A stretch of 64,000 nt of DNA. Origin: Salinimicrobium marinum (GTDB taxonomy: Bacteria > Bacteroidota > Bacteroidia > Flavobacteriales > Flavobacteriaceae). The stretch is taken from the NCBI RefSeq assembly GCF_014651535.1, contig NZ_BMXB01000001.1:433470-497469 (forward strand), read 5' to 3'. A program made the translations under genes and the position numbers. The notes beneath the pieces were generated by a model that saw nothing but the letters and a program-made list of their open reading frames with translations, was not told the DNA's origin and did not search any database. Position 1 is the stretch's first letter. Each line of letters begins with the position of its first letter. Below are positions 27,046-37,626 of the stretch, in pieces.

Positions 27046-28353
27046 ATGAGTAGTATTGTAGCCATTGTGGGCAGGCCAAATGTAGGGAAATCAACATTTT
27101 TTAACAGGTTAATTCAGCGAAGGGAAGCCATTGTGGATTCTGTAAGCGGGGTAACCAGAGACCGTCATTACGGTAAGAGTGACTGGAACGGTCGTAATTT
27201 TTCAGTGATCGATACCGGTGGATATGTTGTAGGAAGTGATGATGTTTTTGAAGCTGAAATAGATAAGCAGGTAAAGCTGGCCATTGATGAAGCTGATGCT
27301 GTTATCTTCATGGTCGACGTCGAATCTGGCGTTACTTCCATGGATGAGGCCGTGGCCGATTTGCTACGCCGCTCCAATAAACCGGTTCTTTTAGCGGTCA
27401 ATAAAGTAGATAATTCCAAAAGACTGGAGAATGCAGTGGAATTTTATTCTCTTGGATTAGGGGAGTTCTATCCAATTGCCAGTACCAGCGGAAGCGGTAC
27501 GGGAGAACTTCTGGATGCTTTAGTAGAGGCTCTTCCTGAAAAACCTGATGTAGAGGAATCTGAATTGCCGCGGTTTGCTGTGGTAGGCCGTCCCAATGCA
27601 GGTAAATCTTCTTTTATCAACGCACTTATAGGAGAAGAAAGATACATAGTAACCGATATCGCGGGAACTACCCGGGATTCCATTGATACAAAATACAACC
27701 GCTTCGGATTTGAATTTAACCTGGTGGATACCGCCGGAATCAGAAGAAAGTCCAAAGTAAAGGAAGACCTGGAATTTTATTCGGTGATGAGGTCTGTACG
27801 GGCTATTGAACATTGTGATGTATGTTTGATCGTGATGGATGCCACCCGCGGCTTTGACGGGCAGGTGCAGAATATTTTCTGGCTTGCACAGCGAAACCGT
27901 AAAGGGGTCGTGATCCTTGTCAACAAGTGGGATTTGATAGAAGACAAGGAAACCAATACCATGAAGGAATATGAAAAGAATATTCGTCGTGAAATGGAAC
28001 CTTTTGTAGATGTACCAATCATTTTTATGTCGGTACTTACCAAACAACGCATCTTTAAAGCGATTGAAACTGCGGTAGATGTTTACAAGAACCGAAGCAA
28101 AAAGATCAAGACCAGTGAGTTGAATGATATCATGCTTCCTATTATTGAAGCGTATCCGCCGCCGGCCTATAAAGGAAAATATGTTAAGATTAAGTTTTGT
28201 ATGCAGTTACCAACTCCGCAGCCGCAGTTTGCGTTTTTCTGTAACTTGCCACAATACGTAAAAGAGCCTTATCAACGTTTTCTTGAGAACAAACTGAGGA
28301 AAGAATTTGATTTTACAGGGGTTCCTGTTTCAGTTTATTTCAGAAAAAAATAA
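27046..28353 (+). CDS. der: GTPase Der (EngA)
   Basis: This 435-residue double GTPase acts in 50S ribosome biogenesis. The first G domain has GRPNVGKS (9-16), DTGGYV and NKVD; the second has [32 protein letters not shown] and NKWD. The C-terminal KH-like domain ends in [13 protein letters not shown], a standard Der ending. Length is normal (430-490). Confidence 0.98.
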   Translation: MSSIVAIVGRPNVGKSTFFNRLIQRREAIVDSVSGVTRDRHYGKSDWNGRNFSVIDTGGYVVGSDDVFEAEIDKQVKLAIDEADAVIFMVDVESGVTSMDEAVADLLRRSNKPVLLAVNKVDNSKRLENAVEFYSLGLGEFYPIASTSGSGTGELLDALVEALPEKPDVEESELPRFAVVGRPNAGKSSFINALIGEERYIVTDIAGTTRDSIDTKYNRFGFEFNLVDTAGIRRKSKVKEDLEFYSVMRSVRAIEHCDVCLIVMDATRGFDGQVQNIFWLAQRNRKGVVILVNKWDLIEDKETNTMKEYEKNIRREMEPFVDVPIIFMSVLTKQRIFKAIETAVDVYKNRSKKIKTSELNDIMLPIIEAYPPPAYKGKYVKIKFCMQLPTPQPQFAFFCNLPQYVKEPYQRFLENKLRKEFDFTGVPVSVYFRKK

Positions 28354-28448
28354 CTTTCGGTTAAACTTAATTTAAAAGGAAGAGTCTAAACTATAGAATA
28401 GAACCAACTATTTTTATAGTTTTACCCAGCTCTCTAACTTAAGTTTAA

Positions 28449-31220
28449 ATGAAATTTTACATTTTCCTCTATCTGTCATTTCTGACCTTTTCAGCAACTG
28501 CACAAAAATTTGAAATTACCGGTAAAATAGTGGATCAGGAGGAAGGTTTTCCTCTTGAATCTGCCACTGTTTTTGTGGAGCGGCTTTCAGACAGTACGCT
28601 GGTTTCCTATACCATTTCAGATCGTGAAGGTAATTTTACCATAGCAGGATCAGACAGTAGCGACTCCCTTCGACTGGCGGGAAGTTATGCGGGTTATACC
28701 CCCCTGAATCAAATTGTAGTTTTAAATCCGCGCACAAAAAATATTGGAGCCATAGAAATGGCTGTTGCAACCAATGAGCTGGATGAAGTGACAGTGGTTT
28801 CCAACAGGTCGCCGGTAACGGTCAAAACAGATACGCTGGAATTCAATGCTGCGTCTTTCAACACCCGCCAGGATGCAAACCTGGAAGACGTGATGAAGAA
28901 ACTTCCCGGAGTGGAAGTAGATGCCCAGGGAAATATTACCGTCAACGGAAAACCGGTTTCCAGGATCCTGGTGAACGGAAAAGAATTCTTCGGAAATGAT
29001 CCTAAAATTGCCACTAAAAACCTTCCGAAGGAGATCATTGATAAGATCCAGGTGGTGGATACCAAGACAAAAACAGAGGAATTTACCGGAAAAGCCGGAA
29101 ATCCCGATGATAAAACCATCAACATAACCATTCAGGAAGATAAGAACCGCGGATATTTTGCCCGGGCAACAGCAGGGGGTGGTACCGACGAGCGCTATGA
29201 ACTCAGCGGAATCGGCAATTACTTTAAAGACGAGTTGCGGGTGAGTGCCCTTGCAAGTTCCAATAATATCAACAGCTCCGGATTCAGTTTTGATGAGGTG
29301 TATGATATGATGGGCCGGGGTGGCGTGAGGCGAATGTCCTTTAACAGCAATGGCGGCTTCAGCATTAACGGGAACAGCTTCGGAACCGGGGGCGGAATCA
29401 CCAAAAGTGAAACGGCAGGATTCAATTTCACCAATGAATGGGATGAAAAATACGAACTCAATGCTGATTATTTCTTCGGAAGAAATGATACCGAAACCAG
29501 ATCTGTTGTAGAAAGAGAAACTTTTCTTCCGGAAGGAACTTTCTTTACAAATTCTGTTTCTTCAGGAAATATGGTAAATGACAGCCATAGGGCGAACGCC
29601 AATTTTGAAGTTGAGTTAGATACGCTAACAAGAATCTCAATTCGTCCTTCCCTTCAAATCAATGATGGATTTTCCCGCAGGACGAGAGATTCGGAAAGAA
29701 CAGATCCCACAAATGTGGTGAATACTTCTACCCTCGACAATGAAGAGCTGCATAGCACAGATTTCAGCAACCATATAGATTTCATTAAAAAGTTTGGGAG
29801 CTGGGGAGCTTACTTGCAGGTAGATTTCAGGAACAGGAATAGTGAGCAGGAAAATCAGAATAATTTCTTTTCAGAAAGGTTATTTTATGAAGATGATGTT
29901 CTGCAAAGTTCAGATATTCGTAATCAGTTCATCGATGAAGCTAACGAGACAAATGAGTACACGCTTGGACTTACCCAACGGTCGGTGCTTAGGGACAAGC
30001 TGTTCCTCGATCTGTCATACGAATATCGTGCAGAAAATTCCAGCAATGAGCGAAATGTATATGATTTTAATGAAGAAACAGGCTCCTACACCAGCTTTAA
30101 TGAAACTTTAAGCAATGCCTTCGAAATAAACAGTGTAAAGCATATTCCTAATGTGGGACTTAACTATGAAGGAACAAAGTGGCGGACATCCTTTAATGTG
30201 GGGCTTCTGAACACTTCTCTGGATAGCGAAAACTTCATTGCAGAAAATAACCTGAAAAAGGATTTTAACAATCTTTACCTGAGTTCCAATATACGATATG
30301 AGATCAAAAGAGGTTCCAGTCTTTATTTGTATTATAATACAGATACTAATATTCCTTCCATTAGGCAATTACAGCCGGTAGAGAATATTACAGATCCTTT
30401 GAACATCATTACAGGAAACCCCGATCTTGATCCAACTTTTTCCCACAGGGTGAATCTCGGCTACCACAATTTTGATTTTGCCACCCGCAGCGGACTGAGC
30501 ACTTATGGTTCCTTCACGATTACACAAGACCAGGTGGTGCCTTTTACCGTTACCGAAGGTCTTTTAAGCAGAACCACCTATACCAACGTTGATGGCGGCA
30601 TTGATGCCAATCTGGGAAGTTTTTACAATAAAAGATATAAGAAAGAGCAAACAGAATTCAGTTACCGATTGGGTGGTAATTTCGGTTACGGCAGGCAGGT
30701 AGGTTTTACAAACCTTCAGAAATTTAATGCCGATCGTTATAGCTTTCGGCCCAGTGTGAGACTTGGGTATAACTACAATGAGCTTGTAGAGTTTAATCCG
30801 CGGTACGAGCTTAGCTACGTACTTACTAATTATGACATCAACATGGGGCGGGAAGAGGAGTTTACCAACCACACTATTGGAATCGAGGCAACTACTTACT
30901 GGCCCGAAAATGTGGTTTTCGGAAATGATTTTTCCTATAATTACTTCGGAAATGTTGCCCCGGGGTTTGACCCTACCGCAATCTTATGGAACATGAGCCT
31001 GGGGTACCAGTTTCTCAATGATGATGCTACCCTGAAGATCAAAGTATATGACCTACTGAATGAGAACGTAAGTACTTCCAGAACTACAGGTCAGGATTTT
31101 GTCGAAGACCGGCAGGAATTGATCCTTGAACAATATTTCATGCTAAGCTTTACCTATAAGCTGAGTAAATTCGGCGGAAAAGATCCGAACAAAGGACGAG
31201 GTGGGGTGATCAGGATGTGA
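28449..31220 (+). CDS. Outer membrane beta-barrel protein (TonB-receptor-like, CarboxypepD_reg N-terminus)
   Basis: This 923-residue protein has a signal peptide (to about SATAQ). The next 80 residues are a carboxypeptidase-regulatory-like beta-sandwich (ITGKIVDQEEGFPLESATVFVE). A plug-like domain follows with VNGKPVSRILVNGKEFFGNDPKIATKNLPKEIIDKIQVVD. The rest is a long barrel of the OMP_b-brl family (IPSIRQLQPVENITDPLNIITGNPDLDPTFSHRVNLGY). This group resembles TonB-dependent receptors but its ligands are mostly unknown. The mid-section is Gly/Asn/Ser rich (NSNGGFSINGNSFGTGGGI). It is a single gene, 95 bp after der. Confidence 0.93.
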   Translation: MKFYIFLYLSFLTFSATAQKFEITGKIVDQEEGFPLESATVFVERLSDSTLVSYTISDREGNFTIAGSDSSDSLRLAGSYAGYTPLNQIVVLNPRTKNIGAIEMAVATNELDEVTVVSNRSPVTVKTDTLEFNAASFNTRQDANLEDVMKKLPGVEVDAQGNITVNGKPVSRILVNGKEFFGNDPKIATKNLPKEIIDKIQVVDTKTKTEEFTGKAGNPDDKTINITIQEDKNRGYFARATAGGGTDERYELSGIGNYFKDELRVSALASSNNINSSGFSFDEVYDMMGRGGVRRMSFNSNGGFSINGNSFGTGGGITKSETAGFNFTNEWDEKYELNADYFFGRNDTETRSVVERETFLPEGTFFTNSVSSGNMVNDSHRANANFEVELDTLTRISIRPSLQINDGFSRRTRDSERTDPTNVVNTSTLDNEELHSTDFSNHIDFIKKFGSWGAYLQVDFRNRNSEQENQNNFFSERLFYEDDVLQSSDIRNQFIDEANETNEYTLGLTQRSVLRDKLFLDLSYEYRAENSSNERNVYDFNEETGSYTSFNETLSNAFEINSVKHIPNVGLNYEGTKWRTSFNVGLLNTSLDSENFIAENNLKKDFNNLYLSSNIRYEIKRGSSLYLYYNTDTNIPSIRQLQPVENITDPLNIITGNPDLDPTFSHRVNLGYHNFDFATRSGLSTYGSFTITQDQVVPFTVTEGLLSRTTYTNVDGGIDANLGSFYNKRYKKEQTEFSYRLGGNFGYGRQVGFTNLQKFNADRYSFRPSVRLGYNYNELVEFNPRYELSYVLTNYDINMGREEEFTNHTIGIEATTYWPENVVFGNDFSYNYFGNVAPGFDPTAILWNMSLGYQFLNDDATLKIKVYDLLNENVSTSRTTGQDFVEDRQELILEQYFMLSFTYKLSKFGGKDPNKGRGGVIRM

Positions 31221-31283
31221 AGTTGATTTTTAGAGCGAGTGATGTTGTGACGAAGTGATGTAGTAAAGCTGTAATGAAGAGTT

Positions 31284-31473
31284 ATTTCTCGCTAAGGGCT
31301 CAAAGTTTGGCGCAGAGATCGCAAAGAAAAGACCCCTGAAAAAATTCGAAAATTCCAAAACTGTAGAGATGGTTACCCCATTTACTGGCATGGATCTTTA
31401 ATCAATACTAGTTGTCTGTACGATAGCTCTTTGCGTGCTTTGCATTTTTCTTATTTTTCTTTGCGTGAAATTT
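31284..31473. repeat. Imperfect CTTTGCG-type intergenic repeats
   Basis: The 491-bp space 31221-31711 has no credible gene. It holds two imperfect copies of a CTTTGCG/TCTGCG word repeat, in opposite orientations: 31284-31332 (reverse complement reads CTTTGCGATCTCTGCGCCAA) and 31427-31473 (CTCTTTGCGTGCTTTGC, then CTTTGCGTGAAATTTC). A related copy is at 44666-44707. Confidence 0.5.
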
Positions 31474-31636
31474 CTAGAGTCTCAATTAGACACTGAAAGA
31501 GGAGCTGACCATTCCAAACCAACTTTATTTTACTGCTCATTGAGCGCCGATCACTTCTGAAGAAGTAAATTCTGCTTTTCAATTGGAAAACAGTATTTAC
31601 AGAATACCATTATGAAATAAAATTTTCGTCAGCTTT

Positions 31637-31690
31637 CTTTCTGCTCACTGACCACTGATCAATTAACATTAGACTGAAAACTGCCTACTA
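31637..31690 (-). repeat. CAGTNNN heptad repeats after the TPM gene
   Basis: Read in the sense of the gene at 31712, units TAGTAGG, CAGTTTT and CAGTCTA occupy 31690-31670. After a short gap, CAGTGGT, CAGTGAG and CAGAAAG occupy 31657-31637. The spacing within each block is exactly 7 nt. The tract starts 21 nt after the stop codon. Confidence 0.65.
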
Positions 31691-31711
31691 AAACACTTCC
31701 AACTAAAAAGA

Positions 31712-32506
31712 TTACCAACCGCCGCCGGCGCCACCGCCTCCAAAGCCGCCTCCACCGAAGCCACCTCCAAAACCGCCGCCTCCACCGAAGCCGCCACCTC
31801 CGCCACCGAAACCACCGCCTCCGCCAAAGCCACCACGGCCAAGGCTGCTGAGTACAATTACGTCCAGTAGGGAGCCACCTCTTCGCAAACCACCTTTTCC
31901 GCCCCCACGTTTATTCCGGTTACTTAGAATAACCAGAAATACTATGAAGATGAGTGCTAAAAATATAAATCGGGGAGAAGCACCTGTGTTGTTAACCGGT
32001 CTTCCCGAACCTTCATAAGTGCCGTTCAACACCTGAAAGATAGCGGTTGTACCTTTGTCGAGTCCGTTGTAGTAGCTTCCGCTTCTAAACTCCGGAAGGA
32101 TGATGTTTTCGGTAATATCTTTAGAAAGAGCATCGGTAAGGTAAGATTCGATCCCGTAGCCGGTAGTGATCCAGATCTTCCGGTCTTCTTCAGAAAGAAG
32201 AATGAAAATACCATTGTCTTCCCCTTCCTGTCCAATTCCCCATTCATCGGCCCATTCCGCAGAATAAGTTCCGATGTATTCCCCCTGCAGGGATTCTATG
32301 GTTGCAATTACAATCTGTGTGGAGGTAGTATCTGCGTAATTTATAAGTTTCCTTTCGAGATTTTGCTCCTCCGACTGGCTTAAGACGTCTGCTTCGTCAT
32401 AAACGCTGGTCTGGTCGCCTGGCTTGGGTGGGATATCCCTTTGAGCATTTACTGAAAAAGCAAACAGGAGGAATAATACGCTTAGAAAATGTTTCAAATA
32501 TTGCAT
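31712..32506 (-). CDS. TPM-domain membrane protein with glycine-rich tail (YgcG-like)
   Basis: This 264-residue protein has a signal peptide (to about VNAQ, residue 22) and a TPM phosphatase-like domain (about 30-150). The domain carries VYDEADVLSQSEEQNLERKL, IVIATIESLQGEYIGTYSAEWADEWGIGQEGEDNGIFILLS and RKIWITTGYGIE. One transmembrane helix follows (IFLALIFIVFLVILS, about 190-205), then a short basic segment and about 40 residues of almost pure Gly/Phe repeats (GGGGFGG type). This is the standard layout of TPM/YgcG proteins, often found beside LemA; TPM plant homologues act in photosystem II repair, but the bacterial role is unclear. It is the last gene of a five-gene operon, 2 bp after the second TPM gene. 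Confidence 0.93.
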   Translation of the reverse strand: MQYLKHFLSVLFLLFAFSVNAQRDIPPKPGDQTSVYDEADVLSQSEEQNLERKLINYADTTSTQIVIATIESLQGEYIGTYSAEWADEWGIGQEGEDNGIFILLSEEDRKIWITTGYGIESYLTDALSKDITENIILPEFRSGSYYNGLDKGTTAIFQVLNGTYEGSGRPVNNTGASPRFIFLALIFIVFLVILSNRNKRGGGKGGLRRGGSLLDVIVLSSLGRGGFGGGGGFGGGGGGFGGGGGFGGGFGGGGFGGGGAGGGW

Positions 32507-32508
32507 TC

Positions 32509-32943
32509 CTACCTGGAGATTTTATCAGAAAGTTCATTTTTAACATCTTCGGTCCATGGAAAATGTTCCTGAAGTTGCTGTCCTGCTTTTAAGATCCCAT
32601 CAATGAGGCCTTGTTTGAAATTGCCTTTTTTAAATTGATCGACTATAGCATCTTTGGTGCTTTCCCAAAAATCGTTTGGCACGACTTCATTGATGCCTTT
32701 GTCTCCGTAAATAATGAAATTCCGGTCTTCCACGGCAACATAGATCAATACTCCGTTTGATGCTTTGGTGTTGTCCATTTTTAGAAGGTGAAATACCTCC
32801 ATGGCACGTTCCCAGATGTCTCCGTTGCTGGATTTCTCCAGGTGCACCCTTATCTCTCCCGAAGTCTTTTTTTCGGCAGTCCGTATGGCTTCCACCACTT
32901 CTTCTTCATCTTTCTTGCTCAGGAATTCCTCTACTTTCGCCAT
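32509..32943 (-). CDS. TPM-domain protein (second, soluble type)
   Basis: This 144-residue protein lacks a signal peptide or membrane helix. It has the TPM fold marks FLSKKDEEEVVEAIRTAEKKTSGEIRVHLE, NGVLIYVAVEDRNFIIYGDKGINEVV and FWESTKDAIVDQFKKGNFKQGLIDGILKAGQQLQEHFP. It belongs to the shorter TPM type usually encoded between lemA and the Gly-rich TPM gene, as here: 12 bp after lemA and 2 bp before the other TPM gene. A role in membrane or envelope stress is possible but unproven. Confidence 0.92.
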   Translation of the reverse strand: MAKVEEFLSKKDEEEVVEAIRTAEKKTSGEIRVHLEKSSNGDIWERAMEVFHLLKMDNTKASNGVLIYVAVEDRNFIIYGDKGINEVVPNDFWESTKDAIVDQFKKGNFKQGLIDGILKAGQQLQEHFPWTEDVKNELSDKISR

Positions 32944-32955
32944 GACTTTTAGTTT

Positions 32956-33555
32956 TTAATTAAAATCGAAATCCACGTCAGGGGCATTCTCAGCTCCGGG
33001 ATCTGCAGTATACCTTGGCATATCATCAAAGCCATACATGCCTGTGATAATGTTGTTCGGGAACTGTTTAATATAAATGTTGTAATTGTTTACAGATTCA
33101 TTATACCGGTTTCTTTCCACATTGATCCTGTTTTCTGTTCCTTCCAATTGGGACTGGAGTTGCTGGAAATTCTGGGTAGCCCTTAATTCCGGATATCGTT
33201 CTACGGTAACCAGTAATCTGGAAAGGGAAGAAGACACCTGTTGTTGCGCTTCCTGAAATTGTTCCATTTGCGCTTCATTCAGGTTATCGGCATCTACATT
33301 GACAGAAGTAGCACGGGATCGTGCTTCAATTACATCAGAAAGGGTTTCTCGCTCAAAATCGGCAGCACCTCTTACCGTACTAACTAAATTAGGAATAAGG
33401 TCGTTTCTTCGCTGATATGCATTTTCCACCTGAGACCAGGCTGTTTTTGCATCTTCTTCTTTTTGTACAGCCGTATTATAAACTCCCGCGAACATCCAGT
33501 ACGCTATGAGTACAATCGCACCAATTATTAATACAGGGATAAGCCACTTTTTCAT
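32956..33555 (-). CDS. LemA family protein
   Basis: This 199-residue protein has an N-terminal membrane anchor (WLIPVLIIGAIVLIAYWMFAGVYN), then the long helical LemA domain: AWSQVENAYQRRNDLIPNLVSTV, RATSVNVDADNLNEAQM, LSRLLVTVERYPELRATQNFQQL and RNRYNESVNNYNIYIKQFPNNII. LemA proteins have one transmembrane helix with a helical bundle outside the cytosol. Their function is unknown, though linkage to TPM proteins is common and is seen here. It lies 2 bp after the MerR gene. Confidence 0.95.
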   Translation of the reverse strand: MKKWLIPVLIIGAIVLIAYWMFAGVYNTAVQKEEDAKTAWSQVENAYQRRNDLIPNLVSTVRGAADFERETLSDVIEARSRATSVNVDADNLNEAQMEQFQEAQQQVSSSLSRLLVTVERYPELRATQNFQQLQSQLEGTENRINVERNRYNESVNNYNIYIKQFPNNIITGMYGFDDMPRYTADPGAENAPDVDFDFN

Positions 33556-33557
33556 AG

Positions 33558-33887
33558 TTATAGTTGATTTTTTAATTTGATCAATGTTGATTTTATTGTT
33601 TCCAGTTTCCTTATGATTTCAAAATTTGTGAGGGTTTTGTGTCCTTCTTCCTTCAGGTGGGTTTTAGCACCTTCTAAAGTGAAGCCTCTTTCCTTTACCA
33701 AATGATAAATGAGTTCAAGGTTTTTAATATCTTCAGGAGTGAATTTACGATTTCCCTTGGCATTTTTCTTTGGTTTAATAACGTCAAATTCCTTCTCCCA
33801 AAACCTGATAAGAGAAGTTTTGACGCCAAATGCATCGGCTACTTCTCCTATTCCGTAATATAATTTTTGGGGCAGATCTACGTGCAT
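33558..33887 (-). CDS. MerR-family transcriptional regulator
   Basis: This 109-residue protein has the MerR winged-helix N-terminus YYGIGEVADAFGVKTSLIRFWEKEFDVIKPKKNAKGNRKFTPEDI, then a helix-rich tail probably for dimerisation. There is no effector-binding domain and no Cys cluster, so it is not a metal sensor of the classical type. Its start codon overlaps the preceding M23 gene by one base and lemA follows by 2 bp, so it may control its own operon. The family is conserved in Bacteroidota next to M23 and LemA genes. Confidence 0.93.
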   Translation of the reverse strand: MHVDLPQKLYYGIGEVADAFGVKTSLIRFWEKEFDVIKPKKNAKGNRKFTPEDIKNLELIYHLVKERGFTLEGAKTHLKEEGHKTLTNFEIIRKLETIKSTLIKLKNQL

Positions 33888-34864
33888 TAATCCAGAGATT
33901 GGTTTTCTTGTTGTGCCTGTTCAAGAATTTCATCAAACTCTGCAGGCGATAATTGTCCGTAATAGAAATTAAGAGGGTTGATTTTTTCTCCGTCTTTAAA
34001 AATTTCATAGTGTACGTGCGGTGCCTGCGATCTTCCGGTGCTCCCCACAAAACCAATCAGGTCCCCACGCCGTACTTTCTGACCTACTTTTACATTGTAT
34101 TTGTAAAGATGACCATATAAACTGACATAGCCATAGCCATGATCAAGCCTTATGTGTTTTCCATATCCGCTGGATCGGTTATCAGCACGTTCCACTACTG
34201 CGTCTCCGGTAGCATATACCGGGGTTCCCTGGGGTGCAGTGAAATCCATTCCGTAGTGAAATTTTCTCACCTTGGTAAAGGGATCTGTTCTCCATCCATA
34301 TCCCGAAGCCATTCTTTTTAAGTCTTCATTTTTTACCGGCATAATAGCGGGAATTGAAGCCAGGAGGTTTTCTTTATCTTCGGCAAGACTTGCTATTTCG
34401 TCTAGAGAGCGTGACTGCACTACGATCCTTTTTGTAAGGACGTCCAGTTTTTTATGACTGTCAATAATTAGTTTGGAATTTTCAAAGCCTTCCAGGTTTC
34501 TGTAGCGGTTAATCCCGCCAAAACCGGCCATTCGCTGTTCTTCCGGAATAGGGTTAGCTTCAAAATACAACCTGTAGATGTTGTTGTCGCGGTCTTCAAC
34601 GTTGGCCAATACCTGTTGCGCCTGTTCCATTTTTCGGTTGAGCAGCCCGTACTGGAGTTTCATGTTCTCCAGTTCTCTTTTCAAGGCTTTTTCCTTGGGA
34701 GTTTCAATTTGTGGAATATTAAGGTAAACCACAAGAAGTAAGAACGCAGCAAGAAAAATCCCGAGGATAGTAACCAGGGCAAAACCTATTCGGCGGCCCT
34801 TTTTCCGCTCAATCTTTTTATAAGAAAGCGTCTCGCTATCGTAATAATATTTAACCTTCGACAT
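33887..34864 (-). CDS. M23-family peptidoglycan metallopeptidase, membrane-anchored
   Basis: This 325-residue protein has an N-terminal transmembrane helix (about 26-49, FALVTILGIFLAAFLLLVVYL), a coiled-coil region (about 55-110), and a C-terminal LytM/M23 domain. Zinc site motifs are visible: HYGMDFTAPQGTPVYATGDAVV (His and Asp ligands), LDHGYGYVSLYGHL, and PHVHYEI with the H-x-H pair. M23 enzymes cut peptidoglycan cross-links; the set of catalytic residues looks complete. It is the first gene of the M23-MerR-LemA-TPM-TPM operon and is divergent from alaS across 137 bp. Confidence 0.94.
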   Translation of the reverse strand: MSKVKYYYDSETLSYKKIERKKGRRIGFALVTILGIFLAAFLLLVVYLNIPQIETPKEKALKRELENMKLQYGLLNRKMEQAQQVLANVEDRDNNIYRLYFEANPIPEEQRMAGFGGINRYRNLEGFENSKLIIDSHKKLDVLTKRIVVQSRSLDEIASLAEDKENLLASIPAIMPVKNEDLKRMASGYGWRTDPFTKVRKFHYGMDFTAPQGTPVYATGDAVVERADNRSSGYGKHIRLDHGYGYVSLYGHLYKYNVKVGQKVRRGDLIGFVGSTGRSQAPHVHYEIFKDGEKINPLNFYYGQLSPAEFDEILEQAQQENQSLD

Positions 34865-35001
34865 AAGTTAAATTATGCTATTTTTGCTTATAATTTAATG
34901 TTGCAAAAATGGTGCAACAGTTAGATTGAGAAACGAACAAATATAAAAATTGTTTTCTCACCGTCATAATAATAATCTCAGACCTTTAATAAATACAGTG
35001 C

Positions 35002-37614
35002 ATGAAGTCCAAGGATGTCAGAAATAATTTCCTCGAATTTTTTAAAAATAAATCCCATACCATAGTTTCATCTGCTCCTATGGTGATCAAGGATGATCCT
35101 ACTCTTATGTTTACCAATGCGGGAATGAACCAGTTCAAGGAGTATTTTCTTGGGAACGGAACTCCTAAAAGTCCGCGTATTACAGATACCCAAAAATGCC
35201 TTAGAGTGAGCGGAAAACACAACGATCTTGAGGAAGTGGGTAAGGATACCTACCACCACACCATGTTCGAAATGCTGGGAAACTGGAGTTTTGGTGATTA
35301 TTTTAAAAAGGAAGCCATTGCCTGGGCCTGGGAACTTTTGACAGAAGTTTACAAGATCGACAAGGATATTTTATACGTGACGGTTTTTGAAGGAAATGAA
35401 GCTGAAGGGATTCCTGTAGATCAGGAAGCATTGAACCTCTGGAAAGAAATAATTCCTGAAGACCGTATCATCTTCGGAAATAAAAAAGACAATTTCTGGG
35501 AAATGGGAGACCAGGGGCCTTGTGGTCCTTCTTCCGAAATTCATGTGGATATTCGTTCTGCTGAAGAAAAAGCAAAAGTATCGGGAAGAGAGCTGGTGAA
35601 TCAGGATCATCCACTGGTAGTGGAAATCTGGAACCTGGTATTTATCCAGTTCAACCGTAAGGCTGATGGTTCGCTGGAAAAACTTCCGCAGCAGCACGTG
35701 GATACGGGAATGGGCTTTGAGCGACTGTGTATGGTATTACAGGATGTAAAATCCAATTATGATACAGATGTTTTTACTCCTCTTATCAAAGAGATTGAAA
35801 AAATTACCGGTACTACCTACGGAAATGACGAACAGGTAAATATTGCCGTTCGGGTAATTGCAGATCATATTAGAGCAGTGGCTTTTGCCATTGCCGACGG
35901 ACAGCTGCCCGGAAATACGGGAGCGGGTTACGTAATAAGACGGATTCTTCGACGTGCCATTCGTTACGGGTTTACCTTCTTAAATCAGAAAGAGCCGTTT
36001 ATCAGTAAACTGGTTGGATCCTTAACAGATCAAATGGGAGAAGCTTTCCCAGAATTGAAATCTCAGAGGAACCTTATTGAAAATGTAATAAGAGAAGAGG
36101 AAAACAGCTTTTTACGAACCCTGGATCAGGGATTGGTATTGCTGGACCAGATCGTAAAGGAAACCGAAGGGAAAACAGTTTCAGGAAAAAAAGCTTTTGA
36201 ACTATATGACACCTATGGTTTTCCTATAGATCTTACAGCCCTTATTTTAGAGGAGCAGGGGTTGAACCTGGATGAAAAAGAATTCGAAAAAGAGCTTCAG
36301 AAGCAGAAAAATCGTTCCAGAAACGCTTCGAAAGTAACTTCAGGCGATTGGGAAATAGTTTCAGAAGTAGAAAACAAAGGCTTTATAGGCTATGATCATT
36401 TAGATGCTGAAGTAAAGATTACCCGTTACAGAAAGGTGGAATCCAAAAAAGAGGGAGAACTTTATCAGATCGTATTGGATCAGACGCCATTTTATCCTGA
36501 AGGCGGCGGGCAAATTGGTGACAAAGGCTTTTTACAAAGTCCCGACGGAGAAAAAGTCAGTGTTGTTGACACTCGAAAAGAAAATAACCTCATCATTCAC
36601 CTGGTTAAAAAGCTGCCGAAAGATGTATCTGTGTTCTTTAAAGCGGTGGTGAATTCTACCGAAAGAACGAAAACAGCAGCCAATCACTCGGCCACACATT
36701 TGCTGCACCAGGGGTTGAGAAAGATTTTAGGGACACACGTAGAGCAAAAAGGTTCTATGGTGCAAACTGATTATTTGAGGTTTGATTTTTCCCATTTCAG
36801 CAAAGTTGCTTCCGAAGAGTTGAAGGAGGTGGAAGATTTTGTCAATGCACGTATTTCTGAAAATATTCCTTTGGTGGACAGGCGTGCAATTCCGTACCAG
36901 GAAGCGATCGAAAGCGGAGCCATTGCTTTGTTCGGGGAGAAATATGGAGACACTGTAAGAGCGGTTAACTTTGGAGAATCAACCGAGTTGTGTGGAGGAA
37001 CGCATGTGGCAAACACCGGCGACATCTGGTATTTCAAAATAATTTCTGAAGGAGCTGTAGCCGCAGGAATCCGAAGGATCGAAGCGATCACTTCAGATGC
37101 TGCCAAAGCATATTTCACTGAACAGGCAGAAGCTTACCAGGAAGTAAAAGCTGTTCTGAAAAATGCCAAAGATCCTGTAAAGGCGATATCAAACCTGCAG
37201 GAAGAAAATAATGAGCTTAAGAAGCAGATCGAAGTCCTGTTAAGAGAAAAAGCAAAAAACCTGAAAGGCGATCTGAAAAATGAAATTCAGGAGATCAACG
37301 GAATTAACTTCCTTGCCAAAAAGGTAGATCTTGATGCCGGCGGAATTAGAGATCTTTCCTTTCAACTTGGAGATGAATTTGATAATTTATTCCTGCTTTT
37401 CGGAACAGAACAAAACGGAAAAGCTTTACTTTCCTGCTTCATTTCAAAAGATTTGGCGAAGGAAAAGGATCTTCACGCAGGAAAAGTGGTCAAAGACCTG
37501 GGAAAATATATCCAGGGCGGCGGCGGCGGACAACCATTTTACGCCACTGCGGGAGGTAGAAACCCCGAAGGTTTAAATGAAGCACTACAGAAAGCGATAG
37601 AATTTGTGAAATAA
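35002..37614 (+). CDS. alaS: Alanyl-tRNA synthetase
   Basis: This 870-residue enzyme charges tRNA-Ala. The class II aminoacylation domain begins with [22 protein letters not shown] and contains [15 protein letters not shown] and [10 protein letters not shown]. The editing domain zinc site is intact: H562-S-A-T-H566 and C664-GGT-H668. The C-terminal oligomerisation domain ends with the glycine-rich [19 protein letters not shown]. Length is standard. Confidence 0.98.
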   Translation: MKSKDVRNNFLEFFKNKSHTIVSSAPMVIKDDPTLMFTNAGMNQFKEYFLGNGTPKSPRITDTQKCLRVSGKHNDLEEVGKDTYHHTMFEMLGNWSFGDYFKKEAIAWAWELLTEVYKIDKDILYVTVFEGNEAEGIPVDQEALNLWKEIIPEDRIIFGNKKDNFWEMGDQGPCGPSSEIHVDIRSAEEKAKVSGRELVNQDHPLVVEIWNLVFIQFNRKADGSLEKLPQQHVDTGMGFERLCMVLQDVKSNYDTDVFTPLIKEIEKITGTTYGNDEQVNIAVRVIADHIRAVAFAIADGQLPGNTGAGYVIRRILRRAIRYGFTFLNQKEPFISKLVGSLTDQMGEAFPELKSQRNLIENVIREEENSFLRTLDQGLVLLDQIVKETEGKTVSGKKAFELYDTYGFPIDLTALILEEQGLNLDEKEFEKELQKQKNRSRNASKVTSGDWEIVSEVENKGFIGYDHLDAEVKITRYRKVESKKEGELYQIVLDQTPFYPEGGGQIGDKGFLQSPDGEKVSVVDTRKENNLIIHLVKKLPKDVSVFFKAVVNSTERTKTAANHSATHLLHQGLRKILGTHVEQKGSMVQTDYLRFDFSHFSKVASEELKEVEDFVNARISENIPLVDRRAIPYQEAIESGAIALFGEKYGDTVRAVNFGESTELCGGTHVANTGDIWYFKIISEGAVAAGIRRIEAITSDAAKAYFTEQAEAYQEVKAVLKNAKDPVKAISNLQEENNELKKQIEVLLREKAKNLKGDLKNEIQEINGINFLAKKVDLDAGGIRDLSFQLGDEFDNLFLLFGTEQNGKALLSCFISKDLAKEKDLHAGKVVKDLGKYIQGGGGGQPFYATAGGRNPEGLNEALQKAIEFVK

Positions 37615-37626
37615 ATTAATGCGTTA

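Noticed and set aside
31712-31857. Ala/Val-rich frame opposite or overlapping the Gly-rich TPM tail
   Set aside because: Shadow of the GGC/GGA-rich repeat in another frame; no start context of its own.
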